Shown in pieces: positions 33,573-41,551 of a stretch of 58,762 nucleotides of DNA. The stretch spans positions 1 to 58,762 of the IMG/VR virus record IMGVR_UViG_3300035698_007528. One strand, 5' to 3'. The translations under genes and the position numbers were made by a program. This stretch comes from a virus. Below the pieces are notes generated by a model that worked only from the letters and a program-made list of their open reading frames with translations, made no database searches and had not been told where the DNA came from. Within the stretch, counting starts at the first letter, position 1, and the number at the start of each line of letters is the position of its first letter.

Positions 33573-34967
33573 ATGGACGGGCAAGAGAAGGCATTGGTTC
33601 CACAGTTTGCGGCGGCGGCGCCGGTACTCACGTCTGATCAGTACCTCCAGCAATACTCTCGTATCCAGGGTTTCTATGAAGTGGTCATGGTGTCAGGCAT
33701 CGACTATGGCGTGATCCCAGGCACCGAGAAGCCGACATTGCTCAAGCCAGGCGCCCAGAAGCTGGGCGTGCTGTTTGGCCTGAGCGCCAAGTGGGAGATC
33801 ATCGAGATGATCACCGACTGGACAGGCCAGGATCACAGCGGTGAGCCGTTCCTGTACTATCGTATGAAGGTCGATCTTTATCAAGGCCCAAGGATGGTAT
33901 CGAGCGCGGTAGGATCGGCCAACAGTTGGGAAGGTCGCTACCGATTCCGCTGGCAGGCCGAATCTGATATTCCAAGCAACATCGACATCGAGAGACTAGA
34001 GTCCAGAACCTCAGAATTTACTGAGTGGGGCTGGGCCATTGAGAAGCGCGAGACCCAGGGCCGATACGGCAAGCCGGTAGAATACTGGGACATGTTCGAG
34101 GAAGCGATTGCCGACGATAGCGCCGTCCAGACCATGAAGCAGAACCGGCGCGGTGAGGAGCAACCAGCCTGGAGTATCCGAAGCGTGGCCTACAAGGTTC
34201 CCAATATGGACGTGGGTGATCTCGACAACACGATCATGAAGCAGGCGCTGAAACGAGCCTATGTGGATGCCATGCTCTATGCTACCGGCGCCAGTAGCTT
34301 TTTCACCCAGGACGTTGAGGACATGCCCGATTTCGGCTATCACGAGAATGAGCGGGCCGCCGCCGCCGCCACCACTGGCACTGATCCAGTGAGCGACAAG
34401 GCCAAAGCCGACCCGCCGCCAGACATCAAATGGCAGGGTGAGCGCGAGGCCGTGCAGGTCTGGGCCTCTGCGCTGATCAATGGACTGGGGATGGGCAAGG
34501 GCGACATGAACCGCATTTTCAGATCAGCGGGCCTAAGCCTTGAAAGCTTTACCAGCCAAGCCGACTGTGAGACCTGGATGCGGGCGGCCTGGCACAGAGA
34601 CCAGAACCCTAACAAGGCCTATCAGCCACACGCGGCCGACCCCGCAGCGGTGCAACTAGAAACGCAGCCCCTGCCAGGTGATAGTGATGATGGCTATGAG
34701 AGACCAGAGCGAAACTGGAGCCTGAACCATGACGTATATCAGGCCTGGCTACAGGAGATTTGCGAAGCCTACGGGCTCACACGGGATGAGCTTGGCAAGC
34801 TGATGGGTGAGAAGAGCGCTCTCGACTTCATCTCTGGCAAGGAGGCAGCAGCATACCTATCAGCCCGTATGGATGAAGCGATGAATGAGAAGGTCGGGGG
34901 GCCAGAGCCCCAGAGCTATGACGCCCGTGCAGAGCAGGACGTTACGGGAAAAGGGCCAAGCTCCTAG
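33573..34967 (+). CDS. Conserved phage protein, possible ssDNA-annealing recombinase
   Basis: A 464-residue protein from ATG 33573 behind GAAGGGAG; the open frame from 33525 lacks a good start. Residues ~40-65 'DYGVIPGTEKPTLLKPGAQK' form a motif conserved in many phage proteins of the replication/recombination region. 'SVAYKVPNMDVGDLDNTIMKQALKRAYVDA' is also typical of that group. The C-terminal part is low-complexity with helical segments. Its promoter, the nearby loader and the RusA resolvase suggest annealing or recombination. The biochemical role is not certain. Confidence 0.5.
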   Translation: MDGQEKALVPQFAAAAPVLTSDQYLQQYSRIQGFYEVVMVSGIDYGVIPGTEKPTLLKPGAQKLGVLFGLSAKWEIIEMITDWTGQDHSGEPFLYYRMKVDLYQGPRMVSSAVGSANSWEGRYRFRWQAESDIPSNIDIERLESRTSEFTEWGWAIEKRETQGRYGKPVEYWDMFEEAIADDSAVQTMKQNRRGEEQPAWSIRSVAYKVPNMDVGDLDNTIMKQALKRAYVDAMLYATGASSFFTQDVEDMPDFGYHENERAAAAATTGTDPVSDKAKADPPPDIKWQGEREAVQVWASALINGLGMGKGDMNRIFRSAGLSLESFTSQADCETWMRAAWHRDQNPNKAYQPHAADPAAVQLETQPLPGDSDDGYERPERNWSLNHDVYQAWLQEICEAYGLTRDELGKLMGEKSALDFISGKEAAAYLSARMDEAMNEKVGGPEPQSYDARAEQDVTGKGPSS

Positions 34968-34985
34968 ACGTTCCCGAGGTGATCC

Positions 34986-35009
34986 AGCCCTCAGAATTGA
35001 GGCTGTTTT
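34986..35009 (+). terminator. Weak terminator
   Basis: AGCCCTCA (34986-34993) pairs with TGAGGCT (34998-35004) with one bulged C, followed by GTTTTA. It lies just after the stop of the annealing-like gene and ahead of a stronger terminator. Confidence 0.4.
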
Positions 35010-35043
35010 ACAGAAACGCATGTGACGACGTTTAGGAGCAAAC

Positions 35044-35083
35044 GGGGCGGGGGGCCAGGAAAGGTGACCCGCCCCACCTCTTT
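35044..35083 (+). terminator. Terminator before promoter P3
   Basis: GGGGCGGG (35044-35051) pairs perfectly with CCCGCCCC (35068-35075), followed by ACCTCTTT. The 16-base loop is Gly/Ala-rich DNA. It insulates promoter P3. Confidence 0.6.
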
Positions 35084-35091
35084 ATCAATAG

Positions 35092-35120
35092 TTGACAGTA
35101 TATCGTATCTGGGCTATAAT
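35092..35120 (+). promoter_or_regulatory. Consensus promoter P3
   Basis: TTGACA (35092-35097), 17-base spacer, TATAAT (35115-35120). The -10 and the following 16 bases are identical to P1, so the two transcripts begin alike. Confidence 0.9.
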
Positions 35121-35159
35121 GTAGGCGTGTCGAAGGGGAAGCAGCGAAAGGGGCAAGCA

Positions 35160-35513
35160 ATGAGTTACACCACTCGTGATCGGTTCATCTCGACTTATAC
35201 TGAAGCGGAAGCGTACCTGGGTGGCAGGCACGAACGGCGCCTGCCGGGCGTGGCCACGGTACTGCATTACGTGACGGGCAAGGCTGGCCCGATAGCAGTC
35301 AGATACCACTACACCGACGTGGTAACGTTCACTGAGAACGGCGTGGTCACACTAGACACAGAAGGCTACACGACGGTCACAACCAAGGCCTGGATCAATC
35401 AGTACATCCCTGCTGGCTACTACGTTTTTCAAGAGCACTACGCATGGTATCTGCACTGCCGGTTTGGCAACGTTGACTTTGAGGATGGCATGGCAGTGAT
35501 GGAGGGTAAGTGA
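35160..35513 (+). CDS. Conserved hypothetical early protein
   Basis: A 117-residue protein from ATG 35160 behind AAAGGGGC, right after promoter P3. It contains 'IAVRYHYTDVVTF...VTLDTEGYTTVTTKAWINQY' and 'EHYAWYLHC...FEDGM'. I recognise this as a common small domain in phages and plasmids with no known function ('T..K..IN.ylP.g..v...W.v', 'F.DGM'). Confidence 0.65.
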   Translation: MSYTTRDRFISTYTEAEAYLGGRHERRLPGVATVLHYVTGKAGPIAVRYHYTDVVTFTENGVVTLDTEGYTTVTTKAWINQYIPAGYYVFQEHYAWYLHCRFGNVDFEDGMAVMEGK

Positions 35514-36280
35514 TGAATCTCCAAGCATGGAACGATCAGGTCAAGGCTATGGCGATGACGACCAGTATCCTCGGGCATGAGTTCGTGGGGCTCCCCATGG
35601 GGGGCTCCAAGGATGGCAAGCTCCGAGGGCCCCGAGTGCGCAACGACTTGAAAGGCTTCATCTTTAACAACTGCCATTTCAAGGACTGCGATTTCTCCTA
35701 CATGACGCTGGCCTATGGGTTGTTCAAGGACTGCGAACTTGAGCGGTGCAACCTTGAAGGCGTGACTTTCAAGCGGGTGTCGATGATGGAGTGCTCGATC
35801 ACCGGGTGCTCGTTTGAGCAAGCCGACATCAGCGGCACCGTGATGACCAACGTCACCGTCTGGGATTCCAGCTTCTACAACTGTGTCATGGACAAGGTTG
35901 TTGCCATGGGCGGCTCCTGGGTAACGTGTCTGATGCAGGGCGCTACGCTGGATCGGGGCGTGATCGAAGGCTTGAAGCGTGCCAACACCGGCATGTACTG
36001 TGCAGGCTCAGTGATGGGTTACGAGGGTATTGGCATCATCAGCGAGGACAATGCGCTGTGGATCGAGTTCTGTGGCCACTGGATGTCGGCCCGGCACTGG
36101 CGGGCGGCGCTGGCTGAGCGATTCGACGAGAACGCCATCTGTGGCGACGCAGGGACACAAGCCGAGTATCGCAAGATGATCAGCGCACTAGAGATTTTGG
36201 CGGCTGGCGATGAGCCCAGTCGGGACAAGTGGATGCAGTATAGCCGGTGCAAAGTATTTGCAGGGAAGGAGATCGGATGA
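35513..36280 (+). CDS. Pentapeptide-repeat protein
   Basis: A 255-residue protein; ATG 35513 overlaps the previous TGA. Residues ~45-135 repeat a five-residue pattern with F/M/L at the centre ('CHFKDCDFSYMTL', 'CELERCNLEGVTF', 'CSITGCSFEQADI'), predicting a quadrilateral beta-helix. Such proteins include DNA mimics that protect gyrase or inhibit DNA-binding enzymes. An early position is compatible with an anti-host or anti-defence role, which is inference. Confidence 0.7.
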   Translation: MNLQAWNDQVKAMAMTTSILGHEFVGLPMGGSKDGKLRGPRVRNDLKGFIFNNCHFKDCDFSYMTLAYGLFKDCELERCNLEGVTFKRVSMMECSITGCSFEQADISGTVMTNVTVWDSSFYNCVMDKVVAMGGSWVTCLMQGATLDRGVIEGLKRANTGMYCAGSVMGYEGIGIISEDNALWIEFCGHWMSARHWRAALAERFDENAICGDAGTQAEYRKMISALEILAAGDEPSRDKWMQYSRCKVFAGKEIG

Positions 36281-36636
36281 ATCTATACCTAGTTGGTCTC
36301 AAGGTTCTGCCCAGCAACGTGACGAGCTACGCCGCCACTGGCGTGTGTAGCGTGGTGAGAACGAACATCAGGCGCCTGCCATCGGCAATGGGCACGGATG
36401 GCGAGCGCGGCGGAAATTCGGCCTGGGTGGGCGCCGGGAATGGGCGCCTGGACGGCACGGGGATTTCCAAGGCAGAAACGGCCCGTGGGGCATGGCTACT
36501 GACCCAGGCCGAAGCATACAAGCAACTGAAGACCATGCGCCTCATGTGGCGCCTGGGCAGTGCCAAGCGCGTGATGCGGCCCCAGGTCAAGGATGAGTCA
36601 AAAGATGAGCCGTGGCTAGGTCATGACTACGTTTAG
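36277..36636 (+). CDS. Hypothetical early protein
   Basis: A 119-residue protein from ATG 36277 in an ATGA overlap. It is basic, with Gly-rich 'GTDGERGGNSAWVGAGNG' and helical 'QAEAYKQLKTMRLMWRLG'. No family recognised. Confidence 0.55.
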   Translation: MNLYLVGLKVLPSNVTSYAATGVCSVVRTNIRRLPSAMGTDGERGGNSAWVGAGNGRLDGTGISKAETARGAWLLTQAEAYKQLKTMRLMWRLGSAKRVMRPQVKDESKDEPWLGHDYV

Positions 36637-36678
36637 GGGCATTGGCAGCAGAATCATGCAGATAGAAAGGGGTTCGTG

Positions 36679-37059
36679 ATGGACGAGCAGGCAACAACGT
36701 TCCGATTGAAGGTTAATCCGCAGGCCCAGCGTCAACTGGCTGTTGAGACCAATCCATGGACAACTGAGGTCGAAGTCGAGGGCTGGGTAAAGGACGGTTT
36801 GGCCGTCCATCTCCACGTACTCCTGGGCAATGCGAACCAGCCAGTCTATGGCTGGGAGTACGCGGTGAGCCATGTGGCGTCTGGGCTGTCGATTGTCAAC
36901 CAGATCGGGACGCGCATTGAGGCTATGGACATCAGGGACCGGTTGCTGGGGATGGGTGTCGAATGGATGGTCAGAGACCCCAAGGCAGACGAGGAGCGGC
37001 TGGGCTACCGGGTTGAGGCGATTGTAGAGGCAGCCAAAAGGGAGCGAAACGATGCGTAA
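36679..37059 (+). CDS. Hypothetical early protein
   Basis: A 126-residue protein from ATG 36679 behind GAAAGGGG. It contains 'EVEVEGWVKDGLAVHLHVLLG' beta strands and a C-terminal helical, charged part. Overlaps the next gene by 8 bases. No family recognised. Confidence 0.55.
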   Translation: MDEQATTFRLKVNPQAQRQLAVETNPWTTEVEVEGWVKDGLAVHLHVLLGNANQPVYGWEYAVSHVASGLSIVNQIGTRIEAMDIRDRLLGMGVEWMVRDPKADEERLGYRVEAIVEAAKRERNDA

Positions 37060-37546
37060 AGAATTACAGGCGTTGGCGTGGGCGAAGCAGAGAGTCGATA
37101 ACGCCAAGGAACTGAAGGCAGAGCAGGCCGTCGCGCTTGAATGCGTTGAGGAGTGGTGCGTCTATAATCTTCTGTCGAAGGAGATCAGGGACTTGGAGAA
37201 GCGTCAGCGCGAGGCTCGAGGGCGCCTGCTCGTGGCGGCGCTCGACGATTATCAATCTCAGGAAGGCGGCTATAGCACGCTGATGGTCGATGGCTCGGTG
37301 AAGATCGTCAATCGCAAGGTGGTCTCGATTGACGAGGGCATGGGGTTACGCTGGGCCATCAGTCACGGCGTATGTCTGAAACTGGACGTGGCGGCCATGA
37401 AGCAACTGGCCAAACTGCCAGACGCGGCCCTGAAGGCCATGGGCCTGGAGGGCATAGCAGAGACGTTCGAGGTGTCCAGCGGCCAAATCGTGAGCAAGGT
37501 CTTGGAGCAGGCCGTGAAGGAGTTGGAAGGCGACGAGTCTGGGTAG
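37052..37546 (+). CDS. Gam-like or similar phage protein
   Basis: A 164-residue protein. The N-terminal helix is charged and coiled-coil-like. The middle 'GSVKIVNRKVVSIDEGMGLRW' and later 'LDVAAMKQLAK' with 'EGIAETFEVSSGQIV' resemble the layout of host-nuclease inhibitor (Gam-like) or recombination-accessory proteins. Resemblance is only in pattern, so this is tentative. Confidence 0.45.
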   Translation: MRKELQALAWAKQRVDNAKELKAEQAVALECVEEWCVYNLLSKEIRDLEKRQREARGRLLVAALDDYQSQEGGYSTLMVDGSVKIVNRKVVSIDEGMGLRWAISHGVCLKLDVAAMKQLAKLPDAALKAMGLEGIAETFEVSSGQIVSKVLEQAVKELEGDESG

Positions 37547-37564
37547 TCTACTCGGGAGGGTGCC

Positions 37565-37876
37565 ATGACGGCGACGTATGACAAGGGTTTCGTGTTCGGC
37601 GCGATCAAGGATTTCACACCCGAGATAGAACTGGCGTGGTGGGCATGGGTATGCGCCCGCCACTCTCCTGCCGTGTACGACGTGCTCTACAGCACGTTTA
37701 TGTCGCTGATCAGACTCGACACCATGGAGTTCGGCCCAGGTGGCCAGGGCGAGTTCGTGATCTATCTGGCTCAGGAAGCGTTTGATCTGGCCGTGAGCTA
37801 CGAGTTATCACCGAGCGCGGTACGGGCGGCCCTGGAGATCAAGCAAAGGATAGGGGCAAAGTATGGCAGCAGGTAA
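37565..37876 (+). CDS. Hypothetical early protein
   Basis: A 103-residue helical protein with aromatic-rich 'ELAWWAWVCARHSPAVYDVLY'. Starts behind GGGAGG and overlaps the next start. No family recognised. Confidence 0.6.
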   Translation: MTATYDKGFVFGAIKDFTPEIELAWWAWVCARHSPAVYDVLYSTFMSLIRLDTMEFGPGGQGEFVIYLAQEAFDLAVSYELSPSAVRAALEIKQRIGAKYGSR

Positions 37877-38426
37877 AACACTTTGGAGAGTGGCAGTCAA
37901 CCACGCTATGTTAGGGCTCAACTGGCCCTGCATCATGGACATCATGGGGATCAGCTTGGAGACGAGAACGGGGCGCCGGACTCACAGGCGCCTACGCAAC
38001 CGGGTGATCCTGGAGTTAGTGAGCACCGAGGGATGGGATAGGAAGCGAGTCGCTGTACACCTCGGGCTCAATTTCGAATTGGTGCGTTTCGTGACCGTTG
38101 AGGCCGCATCACGCCAGGCCGCCAAGGATCGGCCCAAGTGCGAGCGTTGCACGATCCTGCTAACTGAGGAGACACAGACCACGCCGATGGAGTATTGTGA
38201 CGAGTGCATAGCAGAATGCCTCATGGAAGGGCAGCATGTCGCTATGATCCCATCACGCGAGATGCACCTGATCCTGGTTTGGGTAAACCGTCACGCCTGG
38301 GCCTATGAGCATAGTCTCGTCAGGAAGATGAGGATCGACGAGGAAGGGTTAGACTGGGGTATGGTCGGCCAGCGGGTGATGGCATCGCCCCAGATCAAAG
38401 CAGGCAACACCAGGAGGTTGACATGA
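37863..38426 (+). CDS. HTH and zinc-ribbon regulator-like protein
   Basis: A 187-residue protein. Residues ~20-75 look like an HTH with a basic stretch ('RTGRRTHRRLRNRVI', then 'GWDRKRVAVHLGLNFELVRF'). Residues ~92-122 contain CERC...CDEC, a zinc ribbon. It could be a transcription factor of the early operon. It ends with an ATGA overlap. Confidence 0.5.
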   Translation: MAAGKTLWRVAVNHAMLGLNWPCIMDIMGISLETRTGRRTHRRLRNRVILELVSTEGWDRKRVAVHLGLNFELVRFVTVEAASRQAAKDRPKCERCTILLTEETQTTPMEYCDECIAECLMEGQHVAMIPSREMHLILVWVNRHAWAYEHSLVRKMRIDEEGLDWGMVGQRVMASPQIKAGNTRRLT

Positions 38427-39067
38427 GTGTACACAGCGTTATGCAGAAAATGAGGCACCGAGACAACGCGCCCGATCCCGTGAGGCGCCACGCCGAACTG
38501 ACCAAACTGCTCGATCAGCCGCGCACGTCGCTAAAGGTACCGCTGGAGCAGGACGAGCAGGATTTTATCATTGGCGAGGGACTTGCCGAGTGCCTGGGCC
38601 TGCACCTGAACCTTTTACACAACTGGAGCGGCACATGCTCCTGGCAGGTCAGGCTCGAAATCTTCTCGGGCAAGCCGGTGCTGGAGGTCAAGATGGCTAT
38701 GACGCTGGCCAAGAAGCAAGGCACGGTCTACACGACCCGGCCCGAGCCGATCCAGCAGCCACTGGCGACCAGCCACACCGCTCTGGCCGTGGCCAACGAA
38801 TTCGAGCAGGACGACGACGACTATCTGACCTGTAGCAAGATGATGTATCAGCTAGACCCGGTGACGTATGTTGGGCCGGTCCAGTTCAGCCCCATGGAGC
38901 CCTGGGCAGTGACCCACTCTCGGGCAGACGACCAGATAGCCCAGATGCTAGGGAAGATGATCCTGGGGGCGCCGCCACCGATGAGGCTTGGAATGTGTTG
39001 GTTTCAGGTCATCCAGCATTATCAGGGCCCATGGTGGCCACGGTACCCAGGAGACAAATCATGGTAG
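38423..39067 (+). CDS. Hypothetical early protein
   Basis: A 214-residue protein with 'EQDEQDFIIGEGLAECLGLH', an acidic patch (EFEQDDDDY) and a Trp/Pro-rich C-terminus. Coupled to the upstream regulator-like gene by ATGA. No family recognised. Confidence 0.6.
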   Translation: MSVHSVMQKMRHRDNAPDPVRRHAELTKLLDQPRTSLKVPLEQDEQDFIIGEGLAECLGLHLNLLHNWSGTCSWQVRLEIFSGKPVLEVKMAMTLAKKQGTVYTTRPEPIQQPLATSHTALAVANEFEQDDDDYLTCSKMMYQLDPVTYVGPVQFSPMEPWAVTHSRADDQIAQMLGKMILGAPPPMRLGMCWFQVIQHYQGPWWPRYPGDKSW

Positions 39068-39282
39068 ACAAAATCGAGCAGATCAAGGCGGGGCTATACG
39101 AGGCTTTCAGCGAGCTGGACCAAGAAGACGCCAAGCAAGAGGTGGTCGGCCAGTTGGTGGCCATGGCTATCGGCGTTCTGACGTGGCATCAGCCGACGGT
39201 GGCATTCCTGGAGTTTTTTGAGGATCGGCTGAAAGAGGTCGATGACGGTATCAAGAACTTGGCGAATGAGGTGGTCTCATGA
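39061..39282 (+). CDS. Small helical hypothetical protein
   Basis: A 73-residue helical protein from ATG 39061 (7 bases before the previous stop). It has 'FSELDQEDAKQEVVGQLVAMAIGVL' and a charged C-terminus. Coupled to the next gene by ATGA. Confidence 0.55.
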   Translation: MVDKIEQIKAGLYEAFSELDQEDAKQEVVGQLVAMAIGVLTWHQPTVAFLEFFEDRLKEVDDGIKNLANEVVS

Positions 39283-39746
39283 CTACTATGCAGCGCACAA
39301 AGTCCAGCTTTGGGATGTGCATCCTCGTGCTGGCGCTGGCTGGCGTGGCGGCTGTGGGCTATGTCCTGGCGCCGGGCGTGAGCGTTCAGGAGCGTTATGA
39401 CGGTCACGCCAATATCAAGCATGGCACAGAGGCTATTGAGGCTATCCAGGACGGCTGGACATCCAGGACTGTCGAGGTCTACATTTCGATCCAGCGCCAG
39501 TCGGCGGCCGTGGCTTACCGTGATCCCGACAAGATCAGGCTCTCGTTTGTGAGCATACGTGACCGCCTGGGCATGGCGGGCTCCATGCTCAAGATCAAAC
39601 CCACCTGGGCCGCGATTGAGGTACTGGTCAACGGCTCTCTCGAAATGACCCACTACGTGATGAGCACGCCGCGCTGGGAGCGCACCCAGCGGCGTGACGG
39701 CTACATACAGGTTTGGCCTGTTTGGAAAGGGCAGGGCTCATGGTGA
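39279..39746 (+). CDS. Membrane-anchored hypothetical protein
   Basis: A 155-residue protein. Residues ~11-31 form a membrane anchor or uncleaved signal ('MCILVLALAGVAAVGYVLAP'). The outer domain has 'DKIRLSFVSIRDRLGMAG' and a Trp-rich end. Such early exported proteins can block superinfection; no direct evidence. Confidence 0.55.
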   Translation: MTTMQRTKSSFGMCILVLALAGVAAVGYVLAPGVSVQERYDGHANIKHGTEAIEAIQDGWTSRTVEVYISIQRQSAAVAYRDPDKIRLSFVSIRDRLGMAGSMLKIKPTWAAIEVLVNGSLEMTHYVMSTPRWERTQRRDGYIQVWPVWKGQGSW

Positions 39747-39785
39747 TCAAGTTTCGTAACGGTTTGCAGCATAGGGGAGGACAGC

Positions 39786-40013
39786 ATGAGGTATTATGGC
39801 GGCAAGGTCGGGACAGGTAGCGTGATCCACTTGGCTCAGAGCAAGAGCGGCACCAAAACCCTTTGTGGCCCAACGGGCAAGGGCAAGCAGGAATGGAAGG
39901 CTGGCCAGAAGAAGCGCAAGCTCACGGCCACAGAATGGGATCGGCTACACGAGGGTGAGGTGTGCGATGCCTGTCTGCTAGTGGCGGCCAGTGCGCGGCG
40001 GCGTCGGCGGTGA
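39786..40013 (+). CDS. Small zinc-binding-like basic protein
   Basis: A 75-residue protein with 'HLAQSKSGTKTLCGP' and 'CDACLLVAAS', giving a C...CxxC pattern, and a poly-Arg end. This small domain with 'TLCG' and later 'CxxC' is common in phages. Nucleic-acid binding is plausible. Confidence 0.55.
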   Translation: MRYYGGKVGTGSVIHLAQSKSGTKTLCGPTGKGKQEWKAGQKKRKLTATEWDRLHEGEVCDACLLVAASARRRRR

Positions 40014-40044
40014 GCGTGACAGTAGAACTGCATTGTTAATGTCA

Positions 40045-40073
40045 CATTATCAATCGAAAGGGAGTGTGTGATG
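40045..40073 (+). promoter_or_regulatory. Repeated translation leader (copy 1)
   Basis: ATTATCAATCGAAAGGGAG then TGTG precedes the start codon at 40071. The same sequence appears at 40726-40750 before 40751, and a near copy (ATTATCAATCGAAGGGAG) at 33551-33568 before 33573. These are repeated ribosome-binding modules that include a GATTATCA-like core. Confidence 0.6.
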
Positions 40074-40724
40074 AGAAAGCTATTCAAGATCGTAGCGCTG
40101 GTAGTCGTGGTGTTCGCGTTGTTGCTTTGTAGCATCGTGGTGCTGGTCGGCTTGACCCGGACAGAGACTGTGGAGGCGACTCCGACCATGGCGCCGATTG
40201 ACCCGCCAACGAGCGCACCGACACCGACGAGCGCACCTACCAAAGTACCGACCATGGAGAGACCTACAGAAGTGCGCGTGAAGCGCGAGGTCAGCCCGAC
40301 GCCTGAGCCGACTGCTACGCCGATTGCGAAGCCGACAGCGAAGCCGACAGTTGACGTGGCGGGCGCCTATTTCAACGAGATGACGCCGATCCTTGTCAGC
40401 ATCACCGACGCACAAGGGGCCATGACCGCCCTGATTGCAGAACCTGATGTCGCCAGCGCGTCCTGGAATACCAAGCTGACACGAGAGATGAAGATCATCC
40501 AGCGCGGGCATTTTATGCTTGAGGACATGAGCGTGCCGCCCAGCGTTATGGCGGTGCATGAGGCCATCCTGGCCGTCACGCTGCCACTGACAGAATCCAC
40601 CGTTGCGATAGAGCTAGGGCTGGCCACCGGCGATAGCAGTTATTTCACCATCGGCGCCGAGTTGATGGAGAAATCTGGGGCCGCAGTGGGGTACGCCTTG
40701 GAACTGATGGAGCCGTATCAGTAG
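40071..40724 (+). CDS. Exported/anchored protein with PT-rich linker
   Basis: A 217-residue protein from ATG 40071. Residues ~7-28 form a hydrophobic anchor or signal (IVALVVVVFALLLC). A Pro/Thr/Lys linker (~36-93) with short DNA repeats (GAAGCCGACAGC) follows, then a helical domain ('YFNEMTPILVSITDAQGA', 'VPPSVMAVHEAILAVT'). Chloroflexota exported proteins often have this plan, so it may derive from the host. Confidence 0.6.
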   Translation: MRKLFKIVALVVVVFALLLCSIVVLVGLTRTETVEATPTMAPIDPPTSAPTPTSAPTKVPTMERPTEVRVKREVSPTPEPTATPIAKPTAKPTVDVAGAYFNEMTPILVSITDAQGAMTALIAEPDVASASWNTKLTREMKIIQRGHFMLEDMSVPPSVMAVHEAILAVTLPLTESTVAIELGLATGDSSYFTIGAELMEKSGAAVGYALELMEPYQ

Positions 40725-40725
40725 A

Positions 40726-40753
40726 ATTATCAATCGAAAGGGAGTGTGAGATG
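40726..40753 (+). promoter_or_regulatory. Repeated translation leader (copy 2)
   Basis: ATTATCAATCGAAAGGGAG followed by TGTG, identical over 23 bases to the copy at 40046, leading to the RusA start. Confidence 0.6.
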
Positions 40754-41239
40754 GCGACCATCTATGCCGGTTTCTACTACAAGGGCAGGATCAAGCCGTA
40801 TACCAGGATGACCCAGAAATCCAAATATGTTGATCCGGCGGCTATCGCCTACATGGCCAGTCAGAGGTCTATGGGTTACGCCATGAACCTCCAGCGGCTG
40901 GCCTTCATCGAGAAGGGCCAGCCGATCAGATTGGTGGTCGAGTTCAACTGGATTGACCACCGCTGCGACTTGAGCAACCTCCTAAAGGCTGTGGAGGACG
41001 CGGCCAACAAAACGCTTTGGGCTGATGACTGTTGGGTTGACGAAATCCTGGTCAGGCGCCGACCCAAGTTTGACGACGAGAAGCATGACATGACCTATGT
41101 GTACTATTGCACAATCGACCCAGACGATTGGGCCGTTCGCTGGATAGGGAAGATCAGCACGGCCATCGAGATGCTGGGCCAGGTCAGGGCCAAAGCCAAG
41201 GGGTTGCCGAGATGGGCGAGGTTGACTGGAGAGAAGTAG
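40751..41239 (+). CDS. rusA: RusA-like Holliday junction resolvase
   Basis: A 162-residue protein with 'RCDLSNLLKAVEDAANKTLW' and 'ADDCWVDEILVRRRP'. These match the conserved D-L-x-N-L-x-K-x-x-x-D-x-x-N and W-x-D-D-x-x-V core of RusA endonucleases. These resolve recombination intermediates and phage DNA branches before packaging. It starts behind a repeated leader module. Confidence 0.8.
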   Translation: MATIYAGFYYKGRIKPYTRMTQKSKYVDPAAIAYMASQRSMGYAMNLQRLAFIEKGQPIRLVVEFNWIDHRCDLSNLLKAVEDAANKTLWADDCWVDEILVRRRPKFDDEKHDMTYVYYCTIDPDDWAVRWIGKISTAIEMLGQVRAKAKGLPRWARLTGEK

Positions 41240-41250
41240 CGTGATACTAT
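41222..41250 (+). promoter_or_regulatory. Promoter before small membrane gene
   Basis: TTGACT (41222-41227), 17-base spacer, TACTAT (41245-41250). It begins inside the last codons of the resolvase gene and would serve the gene at 41289 and the radical SAM cassette. Confidence 0.6.
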
Positions 41251-41288
41251 AGAGTAAATCGGATAAACTGTTATCGAATGGGGGCGCT

Positions 41289-41498
41289 ATGTTGAGGGCA
41301 TTGCTGTGGCTGTTATCGGTCGCTGTGGCGTTCATCATCGGAGCCTGGGCACATTATCATTCGGTAGCTAGGTACGGCGTCGAGGTATTCCTGAGCACCC
41401 ACGACGATGGCACAAAGGATGCGTTCGTACACGCTACCGATGAGAGAATGGCACGCGGGGCTCTGCTGGCAGAGTCACCGATCGAGACAAGAGCATAG
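41289..41498 (+). CDS. Small membrane-anchored protein
   Basis: A 69-residue protein with an N-terminal membrane segment (~4-22, 'ALLWLLSVAVAFIIGAWAHY') and a soluble tail. First gene after the promoter at 41222. No family recognised. Confidence 0.55.
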   Translation: MLRALLWLLSVAVAFIIGAWAHYHSVARYGVEVFLSTHDDGTKDAFVHATDERMARGALLAESPIETRA

Positions 41499-41503
41499 GA
41501 CAC

Positions 41504-41531
41504 GGGCCGTCACCTGGAAGGGTGGCGGCCC
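41504..41531 (+). promoter_or_regulatory. Stable hairpin upstream of ParB/radical SAM cassette
   Basis: GGGCCGTCACC (41504-41514) pairs with GGTGGCGGCCC (41521-41531), 11 bp with one G-U. No T-run follows, so it is more likely an RNA processing or stabilising element than a terminator. Confidence 0.5.
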
Positions 41532-41551
41532 AAATGCGTTTGGAGGATAGA

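Noticed and set aside
38417-38445. TTGACA followed by TATGCA near the start of 38423
   Set aside because: 16-base spacing, weak -10, and inside overlapping coding sequence.
39739-39819. 26-codon ORF in the gap before 39786
   Set aside because: No ribosome binding site and basic, low-information translation overlapping two genes.
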